Assembly (NCBI GenBank): GCA_947453285.1
Contig: CANGGA010000068.1
Span: forward strand, 1 to 5,277
DNA from: Microbacteriaceae bacterium
GTDB taxonomy: Bacteria > Actinomycetota > Actinomycetes > Actinomycetales > Microbacteriaceae
Length of the DNA: 5,277 nt
Direction: 5' to 3'
The notes beneath the pieces are model-generated. The model had not been told where the DNA came from. It saw only the letters and a program-made list of their open reading frames with translations, and ran no database searches. Positions within the stretch are counted from its first letter, which is position 1. Each line of letters begins with the position of its first letter. The position numbers and the translations under genes were made by a program. Of the stretch, positions 1 through 5,145 are shown piece by piece.

Positions 1-219
1 AAATACCTTGCTGCTGTAAGGAGACCAGTTGATGTGGTTCTTGAATGGTGCGATGCACACGAAGCAGACGCCATCCTTGAGAAATGCCGGCATTGCGTAT
101 TTGATGGTCTGCTCGGCATCGGGAACAACCTCGAGAATTCGGCGGCGCATCTCTTCTAGCGTTGAGCGTTTGGGTTCTTCAACGCCTGCAAAGAACTTGT
201 CGATGTCTGACTTAGCCAT
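1..219 (-). CDS. DUF1801 / YdhG-like protein, C-terminus cut by window edge
   Basis: Seventy-three codons read leftward from the ATG at 219-217 and run off the window without a stop. The N-terminus starts MAKSDIDKFFAGVEEPKR and continues into an EEMRRRILEVVPDAEQTIKY segment, then AMPAFLKDGVCFVCIAPFKNHI and WSPYS. This layout of a helical start, a conserved 'Y-x-MPxF' turn and a strand with an F/K-N-H-I motif is characteristic of the DUF1801 (YdhG/SufE-neighbour type) fold. Members are small cytosolic proteins, usually 110-145 residues, of unsettled biochemical role; some are linked to iron homeostasis. About half of the protein is visible. It starts 10 bases after the response regulator's stop, so the two are probably co-transcribed. 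The only ribosome-binding candidate is a weak TTGGG a few bases upstream of the ATG. The family call is from motif recognition, and no function should be assumed. Confidence 0.8.
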   Translation of the reverse strand, partial: MAKSDIDKFFAGVEEPKRSTLEEMRRRILEVVPDAEQTIKYAMPAFLKDGVCFVCIAPFKNHINWSPYSSKVF

Positions 220-229
220 AAGCCCAAGC

Positions 230-994
230 CTATTGGGTGACTTCTGGGGCCAATCTGAAGCCAACGCTGCGAACAACACGGATAACCTCGGGGCCACCGA
301 CCTTGCGAATCTTCGAGCGAATGCGCGAGGCGTGAGTGTCTATAACGTTGGGCGCCATTGGGCCATTTAGTGAACCAATTGAACTTAGTATCTGTTCGCG
401 ACTAAAAACCTGAAGCGGTTTCTCGAGCAAGAGTTGGACTATTTGAAACTCGGTTTTGGTGAGGGCTACAGGTTTACCGTCAACGAAGAATTCGTGCATT
501 CCAAGGTCCATTTTCAATTGACCCCACTGAAGCACATCTCCCGCCGGTAGGCGTTTACTGTTTCCGCGTTTGAGTTGCTGGGCCACTCTCGACGACATGA
601 TGTTGATGTCAACCGGTCTCGCCAGGTAATCATCCGCACCAGCGGCTATCCACATTTGTTCGCTGATGATGCTGTCGCGATCTGTCATTGCCAAAATCGG
701 AACCGTCGACTTAGAACGAATCACGCGACAAAGTTCAAGACCTTTCAGTGGGTCGACGCCGATGTGAAGCATTACCAAGCTGAAGTGGCTTGCTTTGAAC
801 GCATCAGTCGCTTCGTTAAAAGTAGCAACGTCTTTAACGTTTAACCCCAACTCTTCGAGGTGCAATCGAACCAGCAAGCGGTTCGCGGCATCGTCTTCGA
901 CAAGCAAGGCGTCGGGGCGAGAGGCGTCATCGAAGTTTGTTTTGCTCAAATCGATGATCACCCCGGCTGAAAAGTTGTCGCAAAATTCGCACAT
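230..994 (-). CDS. OmpR/PhoB-family response regulator with degenerate (pseudo-)receiver
   Basis: A 254-residue cytosolic DNA-binding regulator. The receiver domain spans about residues 28-142 and a winged-helix Trans_reg_C domain spans about 152-250. The receiver keeps the acidic pair D34-D35 (LLVEDD), the conserved T104 (ILAMTD) and the DDY motif at 121-123. The phosphoacceptor position, in LVMLHIG aligned ungapped to the usual LVLLD, is His77 (CAC at 766-764), and the usual Lys in the 'YLVKP' motif is Arg126 (AGA). Asp-phosphate signalling is therefore unlikely. Known OmpR-family regulators with atypical receivers include GlnR, ChxR and HP1043. The output domain is complete: LTKTEFQIVQLLL, the SREQIL turn, recognition helix IDTHASRIRSKIR, and wing VIRVVRSVGFRL. 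The start is uncertain: the ATG at 994 has only a weak ribosome-binding site. GTG at 961 would drop 11 residues and still leave a full receiver. It lies divergent to the collagen-like gene and 10 bases upstream of the DUF1801 gene. No partner kinase is in view, and the target genes are unknown. Confidence 0.92.
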   Translation of the reverse strand: MCEFCDNFSAGVIIDLSKTNFDDASRPDALLVEDDAANRLLVRLHLEELGLNVKDVATFNEATDAFKASHFSLVMLHIGVDPLKGLELCRVIRSKSTVPILAMTDRDSIISEQMWIAAGADDYLARPVDINIMSSRVAQQLKRGNSKRLPAGDVLQWGQLKMDLGMHEFFVDGKPVALTKTEFQIVQLLLEKPLQVFSREQILSSIGSLNGPMAPNVIDTHASRIRSKIRKVGGPEVIRVVRSVGFRLAPEVTQ

Positions 995-1016
995 TTGCGT
1001 TGCTCGTTGCGAATTT
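983..1016. repeat. Perfect 9-bp inverted repeat enclosing the regulator start codon
   Basis: AAATTCGCA (983-991) and its exact reverse complement TGCGAATTT (1008-1016) are separated by 16 bases. On the minus-strand transcript the ATG (994-992) is the last triplet of the loop, and the right arm forms codons 2-4. It could be an operator used for autoregulation, or an mRNA hairpin covering the start region. If the true start is GTG at 961, it lies entirely in the leader. The symmetry is seen directly; its role is inferred. Confidence 0.55.
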
Positions 1017-1029
1017 ATCCCCCGCTGTG

Positions 1030-1035
1030 AATATA
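1030..1035 (-). promoter_or_regulatory. Candidate -10 element for the response regulator
   Basis: Read on the minus strand this is TATATT. It would start a transcript near 1023, giving a leader of about 28 bases before the ATG at 994 and placing the inverted repeat at 983-1016 just downstream of the start site. No convincing -35 hexamer is visible 16-18 bases upstream, so the call is tentative. Confidence 0.3.
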
Positions 1036-1145
1036 GCGATGGAAGTTCGATTGGTTCGTGTAGAAATCGTAAAAATGTCGCAAAGAAGCAGAAAGAAAGT
1101 GGTTAACCGCACACTGTCTCATTGAAAAAGTTGTTTTCGTGAATC

Positions 1146-1149
1146 GGGG
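1146..1149 (+). promoter_or_regulatory. Ribosome-binding site deciding the start of the collagen-like gene
   Basis: The GGGG run lies 10 bases upstream of the ATG at 1160. The in-frame GTG at 1139 is preceded only by T-rich sequence with no purine-rich site, so the ATG at 1160 is preferred. That start also puts the basic N-terminal segment directly before the membrane helix. Confidence 0.5.
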
Positions 1150-1159
1150 TAATTATCAA

Positions 1160-2212
1160 ATGAACAAATTTTTGGCACGCCTGAAGGGCATCAAGTGGAC
1201 CGGCACACTTATCGTTGCTGTCGTCGCGCTGCTGCTGGCGGGGGCTCTTGGTGGTTTCTACATATCAGACACTTTGCAAGGACGCGGCACTAGCCTCGGC
1301 TCAGTTCTCAAGATTGTTGGGTTCTGCCCAAGTCCATCGGGTGATAGTTCGAGCACGCCGGTTGCTGGCCCAAAGGGCGACAAAGGCGACAAGGGAGACA
1401 CTGGCGCACCTGGCAAAGATGCAACAGCGACTCCGGCACCTACACCAGTGGCCACAGCTGGCAAGGCTGGCACAAAAGGATCTGCCGATGCATCAGGGTC
1501 ACCAGGTCCTTCAGGTTCTCCAGGCACATCAGGAACAAATGGTGTCGATGGCAAAGACGGAACCAACGGAACAAATGGCACCAATGGCACGAACGGAACC
1601 AACGGAGTTGACGGCATAGCCGGAACTTGCACGGCGCTCGACACTTCAGCATTGCCAGGCGATCTTGTTCCTTCAGTCGACAACACTTACAGTCTCGGAA
1701 CCGTTGCCGCTCGTTGGAAGAGCCTTCAGCTCGGCCCTGGCACGCTGTGGATTCAAGACACCGAAACTGGTCAGCAGGCCGGCATCACAATTTCTAATGG
1801 AACCATGCTTATCGACGGCGTCGACGGCTTGCGCATCGGCAACATTCGATTTACATCAACAGGTATTACCTCGTTGTTGCCAAACCAAGACATCACCATT
1901 GGTTCAATTGGTGACCAAGGATGGATGTCGGTTGCTCACGGAATTAAGTTCGCAGACGGCACAACCATGACCTCAGCAGCCGGCGGTGTCGGCCCTGCCG
2001 GCCCACAAGGACCTCGCGGCCTTACTGGAGCTACCGGACCTCAAGGACCGCAGGGGCCACCGGGAACAATTGAAAACAACGGTTTTGTTGAGACAAAGGC
2101 TTGCATGTATACCGGAAGACCAAACAACACACCTACTGGAACCCTGATGATCGGCACCTGTGCCGAACTAGGTCAAGAAGGCAAAGACATTCAGATTCTC
2201 GTAAAGCAATAA
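1160..2212 (+). CDS. Membrane-anchored collagen-like (Gly-X-Y repeat) surface protein
   Basis: A 350-residue protein. A short basic N-terminus (MNKFLARLKGIK) leads into one membrane helix at about 14-34, so the rest is probably outside the cell. Gly-X-Y tracts are at 70-87 (six triplets rich in GDK), 113-157 (fifteen triplets, with five consecutive GTN at 134-148) and 278-301 (eight triplets, GPQ/GPP type). A further short run at 101-109 is separated from the second tract by one DAS triplet. Such tracts form collagen triple helices in bacterial surface fibres. Residues 158-275 are non-collagenous. The 'DNTYSLGTVAARWKSLQL' stretch at 174-191 resembles the 'Y-LG-x-RWK-L-L' repeats of phage tail fibres, which suggests a trimeric beta-structured domain. 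The C-terminal knob carries Cys315 and Cys334, a possible disulphide; Cys56 and Cys157 are the only others. GTN repeats also create N-G-T sequons and Thr-rich positions that could be glycosylated, but this is speculative. The gene is divergent to the pseudo-receiver regulator and 38 bases upstream of an exporter. The ligand or role (adhesion, surface layer) is unknown. Confidence 0.85.
   Translation: MNKFLARLKGIKWTGTLIVAVVALLLAGALGGFYISDTLQGRGTSLGSVLKIVGFCPSPSGDSSSTPVAGPKGDKGDKGDTGAPGKDATATPAPTPVATAGKAGTKGSADASGSPGPSGSPGTSGTNGVDGKDGTNGTNGTNGTNGTNGVDGIAGTCTALDTSALPGDLVPSVDNTYSLGTVAARWKSLQLGPGTLWIQDTETGQQAGITISNGTMLIDGVDGLRIGNIRFTSTGITSLLPNQDITIGSIGDQGWMSVAHGIKFADGTTMTSAAGGVGPAGPQGPRGLTGATGPQGPQGPPGTIENNGFVETKACMYTGRPNNTPTGTLMIGTCAELGQEGKDIQILVKQ
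1559..1603 (+). repeat. Tandem 9-bp codon repeat encoding five Gly-Thr-Asn triplets
   Basis: Five consecutive GGN-ACN-AAY units encode (GTN)5, preceded by GVD-GKD and followed by GVD. Most units differ at synonymous third positions (GGA/GGC, ACC/ACA/ACG, AAC/AAT); only the first and last are identical. The array is therefore conserved as protein and not as a perfect DNA repeat, although repeat-number change by slippage remains possible. Confidence 0.8.
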
Positions 2213-2229
2213 GAAATATCTCAACGGAA

Positions 2230-2266
2230 CACCGTGCATAGACTGACCTAATGGCTATGCACGGTG
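2230..2266. repeat. Perfect 12-bp inverted repeat enclosing the exporter start codon
   Basis: CACCGTGCATAG (2230-2241) is the exact reverse complement of CTATGCACGGTG (2255-2266), with a 13-base spacer holding the ATG at 2251-2253. The left arm overlaps the candidate -10 element by three bases, and the right arm lies within codons 2-6. There is no T-run after it, so it is not a typical terminator. It could be an operator over the promoter, or a hairpin in read-through mRNA from the upstream gene that hides the start codon. A perfect 12-bp dyad at this spacing is not expected by chance in a window of this size. Confidence 0.65.
2239..2244 (+). promoter_or_regulatory. Candidate -10 element giving a leaderless exporter transcript
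   Basis: TAGACT fits the actinobacterial TANNNT -10 consensus and ends exactly six bases before the ATG at 2251. Initiation at the usual distance would fall on the A of the start codon. The lack of any Shine-Dalgarno sequence before 2251 agrees with a leaderless mRNA. No clear -35 is seen. Confidence 0.5.
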
Positions 2267-4095
2267 GACCAATGGGTCGCTTCAATATTGATCCGGCTTC
2301 ACAACGCGAAAAGAACGCAGCAGCTCCAAAAATCGAGAATCTGCTCGGTCGCATTTTTGAACTTTTCAAGCCACACAAGACGACCCTTATTCTCACCGCG
2401 GCTTTGATTCTGCTTTCGGCCGCCCTCAGCGTGATTCCACCACTGCTAATTCAAGAGGCCTTCAACCAAGGATTGTTCCCAAGCCACGGTAAGCCTGATC
2501 TTGGCTTGCTGGTCACTCTGGTGCTAATCATGATCGGTGTCTGGCTCGCTTCGGCTGCTCTCGGTGTATGGCAGACCTATAACACCTCGCGTGTCGGCAA
2601 CAAGGTTATGGGTGCTCTTCGCGTAAAACTTTTCACCCACCTTCAGGCGATGGAACTCGCGTTTTTCACAAAGACCAAGACCGGAATCATCCAGTCGCGA
2701 TTGCAAAACGATGTTGGTGGTGTCGCCAGCGTGCTTAGCAACACGATCAGCAGCATCCTTGGCAGCACAGTCACCGTGCTAGCTGCAATTGTTGCGATGC
2801 TCCTGCTCAACTGGCAGCTCACTATTGTTGCGCTAATTATGGTGCCGCTTATGGTCGTCGCACAAAAACGCGTTGGTCAGGTGCGAGCAAAAATCGCAGG
2901 CAAGACCCAAGAGTCACTAAGCGAGATGACCGCAATCACGCAAGAGTCGCTCGGCGTAAGTGGAATTCTGCTCGCCAAGAGTTTTGGTCGCCAAGAGAGC
3001 GAAATCAAGCGCTACGCCGACGAGAACCAAACTCAGATTGGCCTTCAAGTTCGACAGACGATGGCCGGCCAAGGTTTCTTTGCCGTCGTGCAGGTTTTCA
3101 TGTCATCGATTCCGGCAATCATCTATCTGGTTGCCGGCTTCTTGATCACCAACAACATTTTGCTTTCTGTCGGCACCGTGGTCGCCTTCACCACAGCGCA
3201 GTCGCGCCTGCTGTTTCCGCTTATGAACCTAATGGCCATTGGCCTAGACCTGCAGACCTCTCAGGCTCTGTTCGCTCGAATCTTCGAATACCTCGACCTA
3301 AAGCCTTCGATCACCGACCCACTCGCCCCGCATGCCCTAGACAGAAGCAAACTCGGCGAACTTGAGTTCGACCAGGTTGGCTTCACCTACCCAGAGGCCG
3401 ATGGCGAAGGCGAACCGACCTTGCACGATATCAACTTCAAGCTGGAACCCGGCCAGTACGCCGCATTTGTTGGAGCCTCCGGTTCTGGCAAGACCACCAT
3501 TTCTTATCTCATTCCGAGACTCTACGACGCGACCCTCGGCTCGGTTAAGTTCGCTGGTGTCGATGTGAAAGAAATTCGCCAAGCAGACCTTATTGAACAA
3601 ATCGGAATCGTGAATCAAGAGACATACCTCTTCTACGCGACCATCCGTGAAAATTTGGCTTATGCCAAACAAGATGCCACCGACGAAGAGATTACTGCGG
3701 CGGCTATCGCGGCAAACATTCACGAGACAATCATGAGTTTTCCGAAGGGCTACGACACCCTGGTTGGTGAGCGTGGTTACCGACTGAGTGGTGGTGAGAA
3801 GCAGCGAATCGCGATTGCTCGAGTTTTGCTGAAAGATCCTCCGGTTGTCATCTTGGATGAAGCCACGAGTGCGATGGACACCACCAGCGAACGAATCGTT
3901 CAGGCTACGCTCGATGCGGCCACGGCTAATCGCACGACGATAGCCATTGCGCACAGACTTTCAACCGTCGTAAACGCCGATGTGATTTTTGTGCTCGACG
4001 CCGGAAGAATTGTCGAACGCGGAACGCACGACGAACTTATGAATCTAGACGGGGCTTATTCGCGTTTAGTTAATGAGCAACAAACGCTGCGATAA
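2251..4095 (+). CDS. ABC exporter half-transporter (fused permease and ATPase), multidrug/lipid type
   Basis: A 614-residue ABCB-type exporter expected to work as a homodimer in the inner membrane, using ATP to move a hydrophobic or amphipathic substrate outward. The permease domain covers about residues 40-330, with six helices near 45-65, 85-107, 165-186, 188-205, 275-298 and 301-322. The nucleotide-binding domain covers about 370-610. It has A-loop Tyr380, Walker A GASGSGKTT (408-416), Q-loop Gln456 (VNQETYLF), signature LSGGE (512-516), Walker B VVILD (532-536) with catalytic Glu537, and H-loop His568 (IAHRLSTV). All motifs are intact, so the protein should be active. Length and layout match the BmrA/MsbA-like group; the substrate cannot be read from sequence. 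The start at 2251 fits the leaderless -10; Met3 or Met8 (with a GGTGG four bases before it) are alternatives. It follows the collagen-like gene by 38 bases and overlaps the convergent DUF1761 gene by 26 bases. No terminator is visible after its stop. Confidence 0.95.
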   Translation: MAMHGGPMGRFNIDPASQREKNAAAPKIENLLGRIFELFKPHKTTLILTAALILLSAALSVIPPLLIQEAFNQGLFPSHGKPDLGLLVTLVLIMIGVWLASAALGVWQTYNTSRVGNKVMGALRVKLFTHLQAMELAFFTKTKTGIIQSRLQNDVGGVASVLSNTISSILGSTVTVLAAIVAMLLLNWQLTIVALIMVPLMVVAQKRVGQVRAKIAGKTQESLSEMTAITQESLGVSGILLAKSFGRQESEIKRYADENQTQIGLQVRQTMAGQGFFAVVQVFMSSIPAIIYLVAGFLITNNILLSVGTVVAFTTAQSRLLFPLMNLMAIGLDLQTSQALFARIFEYLDLKPSITDPLAPHALDRSKLGELEFDQVGFTYPEADGEGEPTLHDINFKLEPGQYAAFVGASGSGKTTISYLIPRLYDATLGSVKFAGVDVKEIRQADLIEQIGIVNQETYLFYATIRENLAYAKQDATDEEITAAAIAANIHETIMSFPKGYDTLVGERGYRLSGGEKQRIAIARVLLKDPPVVILDEATSAMDTTSERIVQATLDAATANRTTIAIAHRLSTVVNADVIFVLDAGRIVERGTHDELMNLDGAYSRLVNEQQTLR

Positions 4096-4507
4096 TCGCG
4101 CCAGCAACTGTCAACGCCACTAGATCTGCTCCAACTTCAATGATCCAGACTTTGAAGCCTTGCATCGCAAAGAGTCTGTGCCCCAGCGAAGTGGCAGCAG
4201 CAACAACGCCGAGCGCGAATCCGATCACTGCACCGAAGACCAAACTCATTTCGAATTGAGCGCTTGCACCCGAAACCATGATGTAGAGCACGATGGCCTG
4301 CGCGATTGCACCGGCAAAAGTTCCACCGAAGAGTCGGATCGCTGTCTTAGCGCTGGTATCGCGATCTTCGGGCTTTCCCATCTCTTTGCCTAGAGCTTTC
4401 CACCAAATTGGGTAAAAGGTCTTTGGGCCAAACCAAACAGAGTTGATTACGACGATCACGATTGCGCTCACTAAGAGGGCGAGCCAGTTGATTGAAATAG
4501 GATTCAT
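4070..4507 (-). CDS. DUF1761 family small membrane protein
   Basis: A 145-residue integral membrane protein with four predicted helices at about 5-26, 61-80, 87-108 and 118-143. The family mark is the segment after helix 1, VWFGPKTFYPIWWKALG (residues 24-40), matching the aromatic-GP-x-F-x-W pattern of DUF1761. Length is typical of that family, whose function is not established. Start: the ATG at 4507 lies six bases after a minus-strand TAGGCT -10 element, with no Shine-Dalgarno site, which fits a leaderless mRNA. The last eight codons and stop overlap the 3' end of the ABC exporter gene on the opposite strand. Its promoter region is shared divergently with the membrane-protein gene at 4573. 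There is nothing to link it functionally to the exporter beyond position. Confidence 0.85.
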   Translation of the reverse strand: MNPISINWLALLVSAIVIVVINSVWFGPKTFYPIWWKALGKEMGKPEDRDTSAKTAIRLFGGTFAGAIAQAIVLYIMVSGASAQFEMSLVFGAVIGFALGVVAAATSLGHRLFAMQGFKVWIIEVGADLVALTVAGAIIAAFVAH

Positions 4508-4513
4508 GAAATT

Positions 4514-4519
4514 AGCCTA
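4514..4519 (-). promoter_or_regulatory. Candidate -10 element giving a leaderless DUF1761 transcript
   Basis: Read on the minus strand this is TAGGCT, ending six bases before the ATG at 4507. It has the same TANNNT-N6-ATG geometry as the exporter promoter at 2239-2244. No convincing -35 is visible. Confidence 0.5.
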
Positions 4520-4543
4520 CAAATTCATTGGGCAAATCATGGT

Positions 4544-4549
4544 TAGTGT
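4544..4549 (+). promoter_or_regulatory. Candidate -10 element for the membrane-protein pair
   Basis: TAGTGT matches TANNNT and would start a transcript around 4556, giving a short leader of about 16 bases that contains the ribosome-binding site at 4562-4568. It faces away from the DUF1761 -10 element, so the 65-base gap holds two divergent promoters. Confidence 0.35.
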
Positions 4550-4561
4550 GAGACTGATGTT

Positions 4562-4568
4562 GAGGGGG
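4562..4568 (+). promoter_or_regulatory. Ribosome-binding site supporting a TTG start
   Basis: GAGGGGG lies four bases before the TTG at 4573. An in-frame TGA at 4561-4563 rules out any start further upstream, and the first in-frame ATG is 42 codons into the protein, inside a membrane helix. The TTG start is therefore well supported. Confidence 0.65.
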
Positions 4569-4572
4569 CAAA

Positions 4573-5145
4573 TTGACCAAATTAGCGCTGAAGCAAGGCT
4601 TCAAGAACCTGTGGTTTTGGCTCTTCTTGAGCACCACATTTCTGCAGGTCTTTCGCGGTTCACTTGTCGATGCGATCATCTTCGGCTCGGGCACACTCAT
4701 GGTGTTTCTCAGCGCAGCCAACTTGCTTAATCACGTTCACCTCACCAAGCCGCATACCAATAAATATGCGATTTACACGACCGTGTTTGTGATCGTTGTC
4801 GCGCTGGCCCTGGTGCCTCGGCACACTCCCCTGCAGGCAATAATCGTGCTGGCAATCTTGCCACTGGCTTTGCGCTTCGCTTGGTATAGCGACCGAGGTC
4901 CAAAAGATAAACCGGATGACCGCATGAAACGCTCAAGAATGGCCTGGGCTGCCGGTGGCGTTGGCTTGTTGCTCTGGGAGTTCGCGGCGAACATCTTTGG
5001 TCAGCTAGATGGCAGCCTGCACTCGTTTCCGACAATCTCGGTTTTGATTGATCCGATTCTCGACAATATATTCGGCCAAGCGATTTTTGTAATTCTTTGG
5101 CTGCTGATTGGAATCACCTTCTTGAGAATTTGGAAAAAACCATGA
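4573..5145 (+). CDS. Unrecognised six-helix integral membrane protein (TTG start)
   Basis: A 190-residue hydrophobic protein that I cannot place in a named family. Predicted membrane helices are near residues 12-27, 31-53, 66-82, 86-104, 124-141 and 168-186. A hydrophilic, charged loop (about 105-122, DRGPKDKPDDRMKR) lies between helices 4 and 5. A conserved-looking SFPTISVLIDPILDN segment (151-165) sits before the last helix. That Phe-Pro-Thr/Asp-Pro pattern recalls small membrane proteins seen in many actinobacteria, but this is an impression from memory. No catalytic motif, signal peptide or transporter signature is visible. It starts with TTG behind a strong GAGGGGG site and ends in an ATGA overlap with the next gene, so the two are translationally coupled and probably work together. 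Confidence 0.8.
   Translation: MTKLALKQGFKNLWFWLFLSTTFLQVFRGSLVDAIIFGSGTLMVFLSAANLLNHVHLTKPHTNKYAIYTTVFVIVVALALVPRHTPLQAIIVLAILPLALRFAWYSDRGPKDKPDDRMKRSRMAWAAGGVGLLLWEFAANIFGQLDGSLHSFPTISVLIDPILDNIFGQAIFVILWLLIGITFLRIWKKP

Noticed and set aside
223..237. Small hairpin CCCAA-GCCTA-TTGGG between the regulator stop and the DUF1801 start
   Set aside because: The stem is only 5 bp with no T-run, so it is too weak to call as a terminator or regulatory site.
29..370. 113-codon plus-strand frame at the left edge
   Set aside because: It overlaps both the DUF1801 and response regulator genes on the other strand, which have clear family motifs.
998..1010. Direct repeat CGTTGC, seven bases apart, as a possible OmpR-type binding box
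   Set aside because: Six-base units with 7-bp phasing do not match the usual 10-11 bp phasing of OmpR-family direct repeats, and chance is likely in this local sequence.
1139..1159. GTG at 1139 as the start of the collagen-like gene
   Set aside because: There is no ribosome-binding site ahead of it, whereas GGGG at 1146-1149 is placed to serve the ATG at 1160.
1258..1686. Long minus-strand frame with VPLVPFVPLV periodic repeats opposite the collagen-like gene
   Set aside because: It is the reverse complement of the Gly-Thr-Asn and Gly-X-Y codons; the periodicity comes from the plus-strand repeats. There is no ribosome-binding site or family match.
3337..3954. 205-codon minus-strand open frame inside the ABC exporter
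   Set aside because: It lies opposite the intact nucleotide-binding domain, with Walker and signature motifs on the plus strand. Its composition is not protein-like and it has no start signal.
4443..4730. 95-codon plus-strand frame, including an ATG at 4557
   Set aside because: It overlaps the DUF1761 start and the six-helix gene in another frame. The translation has no recognisable domain, and the GAGGGGG site fits the TTG at 4573 better.
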